Of a stretch of DNA of 64,000 bases, positions 10,851 through 23,685 are shown in pieces. The stretch is from Monarcha castaneiventris obscurior. Its lineage: Eukaryota > Chordata > Aves > Passeriformes > Monarchidae. The translations under genes were made by a program, and so were the position numbers. The notes under the pieces are model-generated. The model ran no database searches and was not told the DNA's origin. It saw only the letters and a program-made list of their open reading frames with translations. The stretch covers positions 12,338,001-12,402,000 of the forward strand of contig JAMPIT010000174.1 of the NCBI GenBank assembly GCA_026261815.1, given 5' to 3'. The stretch's first letter is position 1, and each line of letters opens with the position of its first letter.

Positions 10851-13800
10851 TTTTTATGGAGACAAAAATTCTGCATTTAAAAATCTGCTCCAACGGTGCT
10901 CATTTCCCAGTAATCGGGAGGTGAGAGTCAGAACTAAACTGAAGGGAAAAACTATATAATTAACTTGAATCTGAAGCATTGCTGCTTTAGAGGGAGTAGG
11001 GAAAAGCAATGTGCATAAATTTTTACTGTACATAGAAGTAACTTTGCAATTTCCTTAACACTCCTCCTTAGAGTTCAGTTTGCTTATTTCTAAAGCAAGA
11101 TTTAAACATTGTTTTTTTAAATTTACATATAGTTCTTTCCTCTCCAATAATAAAATACTTCGTAAGCTAAGTAAATCTATGGACTGTATTTATCATCCAA
11201 TATATGCACACAACATGTTAAATTAAGGCACAACACTGCATCCAAATTTTACAAATACTGGTCAGCTGATGCACATCCTGTCACATGCAATTGCTTTTTC
11301 ATTTAGAGGAAACTGGAGCCTGTGAGCTTTGATTCATAATTCCCATTTTGATGCTCAGAAAATTCTCTTTCCACTCATACAGTGCACATTTTTCTGATTT
11401 AAAAAGATGATTTCAGAGGTAGGTCACTGTTTTCATGTCCCCCTTGCATGAGTTAAAAAGTTCAGCTGGGACACAAATACTCCAAGTCTTTAAGAGTTTG
11501 AAGCAAGATGTTGAGAACTCTTAAATTACTGCATTATCAAGATAGATGAAATGGTAAACAACACTTGAGAAATCAAAACTGTGATTTCATGCTTCCTTTT
11601 AAAGAATAAAAGGTCCCCAGAAAGTATTTCTGCATTCCTCTTCACTCAGTTTTCCCTTGCAATTCAAAAGCAAATATGACTTGTCTGATACAACAAACTG
11701 AGGTGGAGGTGAACCAAAAGATCCTCTCTTACATGGCAATCATGGAACACACAACTATGAATTATGCAGTGAACTTAATCTGATCCCATGCAAGGAGGGG
11801 CCTAAAACACTGCAATGTTAATGTCACATTGCCACTCCTGCTCCAGTATAGTAGAACTGACATAAAACATCTTGGAACAAACTCCTAGACATTAACAATT
11901 TGCCATGCAGGTTAGATTCTTGTCAGATAAACGCAGAGTTAAAACATCCCATTTACTTGGTACCTTGTTTCCCAGAAAAGGAAGTCAGGAAAAAGCCACA
12001 GAAATCCAATCTGTGAAACATTAGGGGAGTCTGAAAAAATTCCTCTTTCCCCCAAGTGTGTTCTCCTGTTTTATATGTCTGAAAAGGGGATACATACAAT
12101 TGTGGTGAAAGGGTTGAAGATATCTCAGTGAACAGGATTGGGGAAAAAGGAAACACAGCACACTCATGTGTAGACTTATATATATACACACACATGCATT
12201 TTAAACCTAATGTTTTAAAATTTTAGTATTATGAAGCCCATTTCTATTACTGTTATGAAGTAGAACTGAGACACCATCATTAATAGCTCTACCCTTTATA
12301 CATCCCCACAGAAAAAATATTCTTCACAGTTTTGCCCCATAAAGGTCCCCTTTCTGCCTTCAGAAGGAAGATTTTATTAATTATCTTCTCTTGTCCCCCA
12401 TTTCACATTTGCTCTAAAATCTGCTTTGCCTTTTCTCTGCAGAGTAAGGTGGCAAAGCATTAACACATGGGCTTAGCATGTCCATAATGTAATAGCAGTT
12501 CTTGGTCATGGAAAGGGAAGTGATAATATGGGTTTATTCTTGCACTGAATACTCAACAGATGACTGTTTATAATTGTGGTATACAAGCGAGGAGAGGATA
12601 GGACAAAATACGTATCCTTCCAAAATGAGTAAGGGTGAAGACAGGCCCCTCATTGATTATAAGTGTGTTAATTTGTGAGTAATCTCTTTAAAGTTTTATG
12701 ATATTGCTTTATGAAATAGAAACATGGGGATTTCAGGTTTCTGGGACTGGTCTCCAGGATCCTGGACCCATTTTTTATGCTGAAGTTTCTTAATTCCTCT
12801 TATTTTCACTAGGAACTGAGCACTCTGAAAAACTGAGTCTTCTGATTCTTCTTACGTTACAAACTACCCACTAACAAGATGGAACTTTTTCTATGAGACA
12901 TCCCAAAATGAGTCTTTCTCTGGTACAAACCTACTAAAAAAAACTGCATGTAATCCAAAGAGCAAGCTGAAATGTATGATGAAATTTATCTCCTTCAAAT
13001 CAGACTGTCTTCTCATGTTCTCTTATCCACATTTTGCCCTTTCTTCTTTCTACTCTGGTTTCTTTTCCCCACTTTACCACCTCTTAAATATGTTCTGTTT
13101 TCTTACTGCTGGGAGAAGTTAGCATATCATTCTGCCATTTCCCAGATGCTGATGTTATTTGCCATACAGATGACTTCAGAAGCTATTGAAAGAAACAGAG
13201 ACACCTACTAGGATGTTGGCCAAACTTTTAAAAAAGTAGGGGGTCACCAAGTTTAAGTTGCCAATTTAAGAAGTTTAAATTAAACAAAACTAATAGATAC
13301 ATCTGAATTGCATTTAATTTGATTCAACTCATCAGATAAAATTCTTTCAGAGAATTCTCTAAATTTTAAAAATTCAACCACATATTTTTTGTCAGTGATA
13401 AAACAATTACTTAACTACATGGCATGACAAATAAACTGCTTCATAGAAGAACATATAAGTACAAAAATTAAGATAAATTAGGGTTTATTATTCTCTGTGG
13501 TGATAAAATAGTTGTTCCCCTCATACTCTGAATCTGATTAAAGATTGTTACTGTCTCTGAAGTATTGAATTACAACAGATTAAAGGTCAGACCTGGTAAG
13601 AGAAAATTCAATGTTCACTGAATATTCAAGAATCTTGAATCAATCAACACAATTGAAGACTTAGTTTCAATATAATCAGGTTTATCATATATACATATAC
13701 TGGCAAGACCAGCATATTTAATATCAGCAAACCCACTCAAAGTTCTTATAGAAACAGGCCAAATTTGAAACTGAACTTCCTTGCACTGTTAAATCACAAT

Positions 13801-15709
13801 CCAAAGGAAGCCCCATATTGGGTTATTATACCTCCTTATCCACTACTTATGTATAACTGTAAGTTCTCATTGTTCTTAAGATGAAGGGATTTAACTTTTT
13901 ACTTCTATTTTATATTTGTTATGTTATCAGTTTTGAATTCCATGTCATCCCACAGTATCATTCTATTTCACATACCAACAAATACAAATTTGGAACAGCT
14001 TTTGTTTCCCTTAACTGTCTAGACCATTGCCGAAGGAAAAGCTGACAAGAACAGTTGAATTTCCACGTTCTGTGCTAGCTTGAAATAAATCTGGTTTGGA
14101 AAATTGAATGTGAGTAACCACGTATGTCAAGTAGTCTACAAGCTAGCAGACATTTTGTGAAAAATGTAAACATGGAGCAGTGTTCTTGTATAAACCAGAG
14201 GTGTTGATGCCAGGCCACTTTCTTTCTCCCTGAAACAGAAAACAAAAGTGTTATTATGCAGGCAAAAGAAAGCAAGCTAATTTACAGAGGTTCTTCTAAC
14301 ACTTCATCCAACTGACTAGAAAGCTGCTGTAGCTTTTGTAGAAAATGAATTATTATGAGGGGCTTGGTCAGTACACTGGGTAAAAATTGATCCACAACTG
14401 AGAAATCACTGTGAACTCAATATTAGATGTGATGTGGTACATCAGAAAAACATTCTGGAAGAACTGCAAAGAGATCTTGGAGAAACAACAACTCTTAAGA
14501 GGACCAATCCCCTACTAGCTTTTTGTTTTCTGTTGTAAGACAACTGCCCATTCTCCAGTGGTTTTCCTCTAGTCCAAATTTAGAATATTAATCCTTGAAC
14601 AGTTCAAGAACTGAGCACTGTTTCAGTAAGCCCGCTTTCAATAAATTTTGAGAGAAAGTGTACAAAGCAGGATATGAAAGGAAGAAAAGGTAATAAAATG
14701 ACTAATAAGAAGAAAGAGTTAATCACTAAGATGTACATTTATGCCATGGCACAAGATCAAAGGAACTTAACATGCTTGACAAGTTTATCTATCTTGGTAG
14801 CATTCTCTCCAAACCAGCAGCAAATGATGGTGAAATATTTCTCTGCATTTCTAAAGAGAGTTCATCCTTTGGTCATTTGCAAACTTATGTTTGCAGTTTG
14901 CTGTGGAGGCAAGTGCTCTAATTACCACTCTTCTGTAGATATGCCAGTCTGCACTTTTGTCAGTCCTGTCCATGCACAAACATTGTGTGTTGGGTGTGAA
15001 TCCTGTGACTCTATAATAGCACATATTATATTTGCAAGCATCACTTCTGCATTACCCTCAAAACTGTCTCATTTGCAGTGGGCTAGGTAGAAAGCCAGGA
15101 TGGAAAACCTCAGGATACTTGTACAGATTTTTTATAGCCAGTATGAGTATAACAAAAGCACACTTTTGGGCCAAAAAAACCTTTTTTTGGAATACCCTGA
15201 AATCTTTCTGTAAAGCTTCACCAAACTCTATCAGCAACTGCGACAAAAGGAATTTCAGGTAAAAAAAAAAATCAAGAGGTAAAATACTACCACAGTGTTT
15301 GTGATTAAGTGAAAAACCAAATCAGAAGCAGAAGAAAAGTGAAAAGAATAAAATTCTGTCTTCCAAACAGCTGAGATTCAGAGACCTTCTGGCTTGTAAC
15401 AATGTATGTTCCTCACAAATTCTATGAAAATTAAAGTAAATGTATAAACCTGAAAAACTGTGGTCACTGACTGTGATGGTCATCTGTGTACTAGTGGACA
15501 AGCAAGTAATTCTATTCTGACTACACCATTATATTTTCATTCTTTTTAGAATATAAAAAAGAACAACAAACAATATGATCACAAATTTTATTTTTTCTGC
15601 ATAACAGAATTGGGAGGATGACACAAGTTAGGTGCTAAGACTACTAATTAATTCATATACCATATTACCCTGCTAACTAGAGTACTCTTATTCTTTTTTC
15701 TTCCTACAG
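10851..15709. other. Unique non-coding sequence, no gene seen
   Basis: AT-rich with no dispersed repeat that I recognise. A short TATACACA run lies at 12178-12195. The longest open frame is 138 codons (14674-15090, +). Its translation is Lys-rich at the start and Cys/Ser-rich later and resembles no family I know. Its AT-rich lead-in looks random, so I do not call it a gene. Confidence 0.65.
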
Positions 15710-15750
15710 TTCACTCTTCTATGAAATTTATCACAAAACCACCTTTAGAG
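15710..15750 (+). other. Candidate 41-nt microexon (splice consensus only)
   Basis: The segment is preceded by a near-ideal acceptor: TGCTAAC at 15671-15677 as possible branch point, then the pyrimidine tract TTCTTTTTTCTTCCTACAG ending at 15709. It is followed by the donor GAG|GTAGGT at 15748-15756. It is open in two of three frames, giving 13 codons with no recognised similarity. What I see is the splice consensus only. Such pairs occur by chance in tens of kilobases of AT-rich DNA, so existence as an exon is a guess. Confidence 0.2.
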
Positions 15751-16784
15751 GTAGGTTTATGACTGGGTTTTATTTACAACTGTATTTTTTACTATCCTTG
15801 TAGCACAAACACAGTTTCAGCACTACAATCCTTTTACCACTCTTCTGGCAGGCCATATCTATTTTATCCCCTCTGCCCAGACATGCCAGCTGTGCCAGCT
15901 GCCTGCAATTTTAATGTGAGCTGTCAGAAATGGGGACCTTGGCCATTAATTATTTTGTGAGGAGTCTCATTGTCGAGCCATAAGAAGACCAAGTATTTTT
16001 GTGTGTTCAGCATCTCCAGGGAGCACACACAGACCACTTTTCCAGTGCAGCTGGATGTGAAGCAGCTCCAAACACATGCAATTCCAAATCACCTGCTCCA
16101 CTTCTTTCCCCCATTAAGAATTCTGTATCCACTTGGTGCAACCTCTGGGATACACAGTAAAACCAGCCCAGGGTTTCATATGGAACAGGGATAGTCCATA
16201 TTGACAAGTTTTAGATTTTTCTTTCCCTCAGCCTAGAAGGCACGTAGGTCTACAATTAGGTGTGTGTTGTTCCAAGGTGCAGACATGTAATTGGTTTTGA
16301 GTGTGGCTTGTTTGAATTAGTAATGACTCTGGGAGGAGAGCTTTGGGGTCTGCTGAACAAACAGCTGCAAAAAGCTACTCAACTCCATTACAATCAAGAA
16401 CATGAACTGTCAGAATGCACTAAAACAGTGAGGATACAGAGAACTATTTGTTCATACAACACACTGGTCTGGGCAGTGAATTTGCAAAGAGAGTGAATAT
16501 AAATGCTTTTTTCCTTGTAGGACCCAAAATTTTTTTTCCCAGTAATTGATATTATTTCCATTGTTTTTCTTGCTTGCAGGTGTGCTATATATCAAAATAC
16601 CAAGAAAACTGGAATTATGATTACTGACTATTCCTCTTTTTTTACTAAATGAATTCCTTGACTAGGTTTTCTGAATTTTTATCCTTAATTACAGCATTTA
16701 TTTCAGCTGCAGAAGAAATAGAAATTGTATTTGTATTTCTTGCAATAGTCCTCAGAAATCCTGTTTAAAAGTCTCCTCTTTAGA
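15751..16784. other. Non-coding sequence with a CNE-like stretch
   Basis: 15880-15980 combines lower AT content with ATTA cores (TTAATTATT near 15946), in the style of vertebrate conserved non-coding elements; see findings. The rest is plain unique sequence with no gene. Confidence 0.5.
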
Positions 16785-16856
16785 GTCTCATTAAAATGAA
16801 CAAAAATAAACTGTAGTCTCTCATTAAAATTACCAAAATAAACTATAGTCTCTGAG
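16785..16856. repeat. Two-copy tandem duplication, unit 31-32 bp
   Basis: The unit GTCTCATTAAAAT...AAATAAACTGTA (16785-16815) is repeated with a few changes at 16816-16847, and a third unit begins as GTCTCTGAG. This is a local minisatellite-like duplication. It contains no coding sequence. Confidence 0.85.
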
Positions 16857-17574
16857 ATCTCTAAATGGGGAGTCAGATACCAAGTAACAGGTGAGCAAAC
16901 AGCCAAAAGAAGGAAGGAAGTGGGAGGACAGCGAGTTATCAGTGCAGGTGTTGTTTCATAAATTGTCACAGACAGCTCCATAATAAGGAGACAGAATCAA
17001 GCAAGGACTATCTTCTGGCTTGTGTTTAAGAATAACAATTTAAAAAATGAATAAATCTCTTCTCCAGGACAGTCAATGATAATGAGCATTCTTTTCCTCC
17101 AGATCTATATTACCCCCTTCTCTATTGCACAAGTGAAAACAGTGATTTCCAGGCCATAAATGTCATGTATTGGTATCTATTTTCTGCTTCATTTTCTATG
17201 GGCAGCTGAGAAATCAATGTTAAATTTTATTTTAAAAATTATGATTTTCATATCTGCTTACATTTAGAATAAAATCTTTTAAAAATAATTGGGATGGGGT
17301 AGAATGAATCAAAATTATAGTTTCCTGCAAAGTAGCAAAAGGTTGACACCTGAATCACATATATGGGACAGAAAGTCACATCCACATTCTCATGGGCAAA
17401 CAGGACGCTCTTTCTAGGGAAGTGGTTTAAATGCTGGACTATAGAAAGAATATATATGGTTTTTCCATACTGTTGAACGAGTCTTCTTTTGCTTAATTTC
17501 ATTTTCATTGCTGCCACGTCAGCTCTTTCCAATGAAAATATGTCATCAAAAAGTCACAACTCTCTTCTAAACAC
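16857..17574. other. Unique non-coding sequence, no gene seen
   Basis: The open frames on the minus strand here (16703-16981 and 17248-17532, under 95 codons) show no protein-like character I can identify. No repeat is recognised. Confidence 0.65.
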
Positions 17575-17620
17575 ACTACTACTACTACTAGTACTACTAC
17601 TACTACTAGTACTACTACTA
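17575..17620. repeat. (ACT)n trinucleotide microsatellite
   Basis: About fifteen ACT/CTA triplets, broken twice by a G that creates ACTAGT palindromes (around 17588-17593 and 17606-17611). The regular spacing of the two interruptions suggests that an interrupted block was itself duplicated. Likely to vary in length between individuals. Confidence 0.95.
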
Positions 17621-20600
17621 AATGCTTTATTACCTACTCTGCGGTTTTACTAAGTATATATGTTACACACAATAAATTTTTTATTGTCAGAAATTCTCTT
17701 ATAATACTGTTGACCAGTGACTGACTAGCTTATCTTTTATATTTCACTGAATACTAGCAGTTATTTCGATACTCTGATTTTAGAAATGTAAAAGAAAATC
17801 TTGATAGTCTCTAGTCTTCAAGAGATTGGATAGATGTATTCCAGAGAATTTACCTCCTCTGTTTAACTTTTATTTTTAAACTTTATTACAAACCAGTTCA
17901 GATAAATTCCACATGAAAAGCCTGTGAAAATATGACTGAATTAAAAAACTGTTCTTTTTGGGTCAGGAATTTCCCTAGCTGTTGTTTTTGAAAGATAACA
18001 GTCTCATGATCCATGTTCCTCTTATTTTTTTAATTGCATAGTATGCACTTGGTCATTCATGTCTAAATTTTTAATCTTCACAATAAGTAAACAGAACAAA
18101 ATGTTTAGGGAGTCTCTCGCTTTGTAAGCAGTAATGTTAACTTTAGCTGTGGTTCCCTTTATGAGTAAAGAGATATATTTACAGGAACGGCATAGAAAAT
18201 ACAAAAAGATGTGGTAATTCATTATATTTGAAACATTGGCATAAAATACACTTTGCAAATGACTGTGTGAGTAGATTCTCATTTCTTCCAGTACTATTTG
18301 TTCCAGTCCTGTGCCACAGGTTTACAGTAGTACTAACAAGCTGGCCTGATCAATAGCCTCTGTGCATTTCTGGACAGTGGCATCAATTATTGTGCTGTTC
18401 CCCAGTGAAAAACAACTGCTGATATAATGATTTATTAAGCAGCATGGCTGCCCTGGAAAAAGACAAAAGGCCTTATTCTTCTCTCATTTTCCCATACATG
18501 AAACCAGAAGAATTTCACTGACTTCAAAGGAGCTACTCCTGCTTTACTGAAGAATAAGGCAGGTCTGAATCAGGTTTGAGTCCTGTATGCTGACAGGTTA
18601 GAGGAAAGTGTATCCATTACACAGTTAGTGTGTAGAGTAGAGCAGATCTGACCACTCCTGAGCTCCTCGCAGGGATAAGTTGTTTATTAAAGGAAGGGAC
18701 ATGTCAAAAACTGAGCAGAATGAGAATATCAATAATATTTCTTCATTAATCATCTAGAAGGCCAGACACCATTGTCATCCTTAAAATCCACCATCAACAG
18801 CTAAACTGGAATACCCTGGGGGAAACAGTAACTTAATCGGGAGCAATGAGTGCCTATGAGGCAGGTGTTTCCTTAGGCTTCTGTTTTTATACTGTGACAA
18901 ATGATCTATGCAAATCAAAATGACAAAACTAAAACTGACAGGTGAGAAACAATTTTTAATTTAAGAGTTAAAAAATCTGTAGGTTTTCCACTCACTCTAA
19001 TGCCAAGGTTGGGAATAGGAACTCCCCAAGTCTGGTCCAGCACTTTTTTCACTAAGTAGTACAGTCTGTCTCACAATGCACTTAATTCAGCTCCAAAAAG
19101 GGAGGATAAATTACAGTCTTATCTAAAAAGCAGCAACAGAAAGGCAATTAAGATTAGAATTTAAGTTTCCACATTTTAACAGGCTCAAACAAAACTGAAC
19201 TGATCTGAGTTAATGAGGAATATAGTTCACTGGGAAAGGAGGGATGAAATACTTTGAAGTTTTGGACAGACTTATTTTCCCTGCTCTGGTTTCTTAAATA
19301 ATATTATTCAATGAAAGTTAACTAATTTGATTTCCAAATAATTTACACTTCTAAAACTGCACATTTTTGGCAAATTTTTGTATATGTTTTCCTTTTATAT
19401 AATTAGTAAACTACTGGCATTGTCAAAGCTGGAAGGAAGATATAGAAATCACAATTATGAGGCAAAAGCCTTTCAGGGTTTTGCATACAGCTTTTGCCTT
19501 TGGATGAAGTACACTCGCAGGATGAGATACACAAACTGATAAAAATCTGCCTGCCTAGAGTATGTCTGCATTATGCACTTTTCTGCATGTCATAAGATCT
19601 CAATTTTCTTTAGTGTCCTACTCTTGCACGATTATTTAATTTCATTTACTAATACTTAATATTGCTATAGCTTCAAAATTTGGATTTTTGTAACTTTCAT
19701 ATGGATTAAAAGTCTTCAATTTCAATTTATGTCTTCATGGATTTTTTTTTTTTTTATAGCTACTTCAATGCTACAGAAAATCAACCACTACAGAATATGT
19801 ACAAAGTAATTTTAATAATGAAGTGTGGTCATTACAAAGCTTTTGTGATCCCTGACATTTAAAAACACTTCTGTGCTTCAGTCTACAGGTACCTTCCTTA
19901 CATCCTTTTGCCAAGTTTGAGTTGATTTGGTTCCTGAAAGGCTTCATTAATTCTTTTTGAAAAAATGCAGATCTAATGTAATCAAACCACTATCAAAAAC
20001 AGTAATCATGACACAGGTAAAACTGTGAAAAAAACAGGAACCAATAATTAATTTTGCTAAAAATACCTTGAAAAGTAGTTTTATTGAATATTTACCCCAC
20101 ATGACACTGCCATACCAAGTGTGTTCAGGACAGAGGGTTAAACTGAAGCAGTTCAAAGAGAGGTTATGAAGATTAAAGTCTTCAGTCAAGGCAACTTTTA
20201 CAGGACCACAGAAAAGCAGGTGGACATTCTAACAGCTTGCTGATGGAAAACTGAATTTTACTACAAAATATCTAGGGACTAAGAAATTGGTCAGTCCACG
20301 TGTAGTGAGAATGTCTTTATTAAGATCTAGGGTAAGCTGGGTTAAAAGGAAATGGGTCAGATAAACTGCTTTTCCAGAGACTTTATCTACTGAGGGATAA
20401 AATTCTATATGTATGTGTTTTATCCAATATGTATCTTAATGTTTTAAAACAGCGTTTATACAGTATCTGTGTTTGGTCTTTAGGAATCCCATGCTTTGGA
20501 ATATTGAAACAAAACAGCATTCCATTTTCCTGGAATTGCATTATTTCACATTAATAAGGAAGAAAAGCAGGCAGAAACAGTCATCTGGGCACAGATTAAA

Positions 20601-23600
20601 TTGCATTTTTATGAATACAGTTGGTACTGACAATCAAATGAAAAGAAGCATATGCAGGAATGTTTCAGTCCCATATCTGATTAGAGAAAGAAATAAAATC
20701 TATCTGGTATATGTTGTGCAAGCACACACAACGCTTCTCTCTCTGATTTGAAGGATATGTCTACACTCTGGTCTCACACATCCCATGTACATATGCTGAC
20801 CCGTGACTCATTGGCACATTCTATTTCTTTCTTCAAAACTAGATGAATAATTATTGTTTGGTTAATCAAGAATAATCTATTAAACATGGAAAGTAGTTAT
20901 GATTGTTTATTACTGTTAGTCTAAATTTAAAGTCCCTTATGAAAAGCAGGCCTTCAACATGTTAGCCAGGACACAAACACATCATGGGATTCTGCATGAA
21001 GGAGTGGATAATTTACATGAAGAGGGAAAAAATAGAATCAAAGAGTAAACATCAGTCGGAGAGGACAATTTCTGGTAGTTCTTCACTTCTTGTGATATTA
21101 TATTATTGGGTCCTAGAAACTGAAGAAAAGATTTGACATGGTGCAAATTCAAATAAAATGCAAGTGCAAGCTTCCAGCCAGCTATTTGGTGTGACTCACA
21201 GCCCCAGTTATTAACATTGAGTGTGTGAGAACACAGGTGGAAATAGGAGCTAAAAGGCCAATGAGCACTCTGAACTTTCCCAGCATATTGCAATTACAAA
21301 ACCACATGTGTTAAAGACTGTGACTGTGCAAAAACCACAAAAAAAAACCCCACAAAGCAAAATAAACCAGTGCACTTAAATGATTTTTAATTGGTGGTCT
21401 GTAATTTCACTGAATTCCAATGACAAACAGGTCAAGAGAGTGTTTCAGGTTTGATTTGAGCACAGAAAACCTTTGCTGACTACTGAAATGAGCAGTGAAA
21501 GTATTGAGTAAAAGCTGTTAAATATGAATTTAATAATGACAATATTCCACTGAAATATTGCAGCAAATTGCATTTATTAGCATGTCTCCCTGTAGCTTCA
21601 GGTCATTACTGGAGAATTCCATATGTTAGTGAAAGAAAAGGTTATAATAACAATGTAAAAATGACAAATATTCAAAGAATGATGATGAAGCAATAAAACC
21701 CAACAGTTTTATGTCAGCAGTAGAGATAATGGAAGAAACTTATGTGTTATATCTTGGGTATCTAAAAATTAAATGCTGAAGTGTGTGAGCTAGGGATCCT
21801 ATGTCCCTTTCACAGTCAGTGGAGATAAAAGACTGACTCCAAAGAGAAGTTCATCCAATCCCAAGATAAATGTGTAGATCAGGCCAGAGGAATCAAATTC
21901 TGTCTGTTGTGTATCTCCTCTTTGACTTTAATGGGACCGTAGGAGGATTAACTCAGATTTACACAAATTTATGCTGTAGAAAGCACTAGATAACACTATG
22001 CTAGAGTTTTGTAGCCTATTTTTTGCATTATCTTTACCTACATATAAGTCTGCTTGCTAAATAAATGTGAGAGGTCTCATTCCTCTTCTTTAGGAAATGA
22101 GGATTGAGTTGTTCCTCCATTCACTGAGGGAAAGGTCTGGAAGTCTGTTAGGTCTGAGCACTGATATCTGTGACAGTGAAGCACAGAACATCAATATGAT
22201 CTTTACCTACAGCAGCATAAAGGCCCAAGACCACAGATGAAGTAAAAAATGACATTGCAAAAGGACCTGAATTTGTCTTGACCACTCACCCAAGACCAAA
22301 CTGCCCAACAGATTCATTTGGATAACTATACCAAAACTGCTCTTTAATGTACACAGACTTTCTCTTACCAGCAATAAACCAGAGGAAATCACACAAGATT
22401 TGAAAATCAGACCAGATTAAGCAGTTTAGCAGAAATTATCATGCCCATGGGCACAGAACACAAGTTGCTGTCTCTCTGGCCTTTTGCAATTTGACTTCCT
22501 CTGGCAGAAATAATCTCACACAAAAGTCACATAAAATATTCTGAAAATCTAAATTGTAACACCATTATAAGCATGAGGCCCTCTTTTTTTATTGTCACCC
22601 ATCTTATTTCTTACTTGGTATCACTACTGAAGATGCATTTTCAACATTAAAATCCAGGAGGTTTTTTCATTTATGTCTTTTACTGTCTTGCACTGATTTA
22701 AATAGAATTGTCCCTGACTTGTTTCTCAGTTTAAATAAGACCACTGTGAGCCTCGTTGTACAAAAATGCAATGTTAAATGCACAAGTCACTCAGCTAAAA
22801 ACAACTAATGACAAGATCTGTGTAGAAGAGGGAATTACAGTCTTCAAGACTAAAGTTTTATACAGGCAGCAAGAACATTGTCCTAGCTATGAAAGATAAA
22901 TGCAAAATACTTTTCAGGGTCTTACATAGCATTTGGAACCTAACCTAAGAATGAACTTCTATCTCCACCCAAAACTTTTATTTTTTCTATCAACCACTTT
23001 CTGGCAACTTTAGGAGATATCTCCTTTTTAATCCATGAGTGATCAGATTTCTTTCTGAGGGCGTAAATGCTTTATTTCACTAAGGATGTGTGCTATTTAT
23101 AAAATGGAAAGTACTGATGCCACATAGATATTTCCTGACACATTTCCCTCCTCCAGTTTCTCTTCAATGGAAAGTAAGCCTCTGCCTTTTATTAAGTCCT
23201 TAAAAAATGAAATTAAAGCATAGGCTTAGAGATAAAATATAATGTAGCACTCAGAAACTGAGCCTGCACAGTACAGTTAGAAAATTAATTGAGTAAATAG
23301 TAATGGGAGAGAGGAAGGAGAAAAACAGGATCCAACAGGAGTGTCTTCTCTGGTGCTGTGTGCCCAGGAGCATGCAGGATACTCTTGTGGTACCTGAAGT
23401 CCCAACATCAAACAGTGGAACTGTTTGTTCCCAGCTGACAAAACTGTGGAAGTAGCAGCCACAAGCTAAATGGAAGTTAAACTCCACAGAGCAGCTGCAG
23501 CAGTTGATGAAAAGACTTTTGAACACCAGCTTGCTTTATGCATTATATGTTCCTCTCCCTGACTTCGTAGCTAAACTGGCCCTTACAATCCCAAAGTATT

Positions 23601-23601
23601 G
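17621..23601. other. Unique non-coding sequence, no gene seen
   Basis: About 6 kb of AT-rich sequence without CR1, LTR or RNA genes that I can recognise. A run of 14 T lies at 19742-19755. Open frames reach 103 codons at most (20982-21293, -) and look random. Splice-like words occur on the minus strand near 22290 but lack a polypyrimidine acceptor. Confidence 0.7.
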
Positions 23602-23685
23602 GAAGGAAAGGGGAAGGGGAAGGGGAAGGGGAAGGGGAAGGGAAAGGGAAAGGGAAAGGGAAAGGGAAAGGGAAAGGGAAAGGGA
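23602..23685. repeat. Purine hexamer satellite, (GGGGAA)5 then (GGGAAA)7
   Basis: Five perfect GGGGAA units (23610-23639) switch without a break to seven perfect GGGAAA units (23640-23681) and a partial GGGA. All 84 bases on this strand are purines. Such mirror-symmetric polypurine tracts can form H-DNA (triplex), and the four-G runs with two-base loops fit a G-quadruplex. The open frame through it (23504-23854) gives a Gly-Arg then Glu-Arg repeat that is a by-product of the repeat, not a gene. Confidence 0.97.

Noticed and set aside
11383..11418. 36-nt segment between CATACAG and GAG|GTAGGT
   Set aside because: Stops in all three frames and a purine-containing, weak acceptor.
14674..15090. 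Open frame of 138 codons on the plus strand
   Set aside because: Lys-rich then Cys/Ser-rich peptide without recognisable domain, no promoter or splice context. Likely random.
22207..22392. Minus-strand donors TTGG|GTGAGT and CTG|GTAAGAG within an open frame
   Set aside because: No polypyrimidine acceptor upstream of either on that strand.
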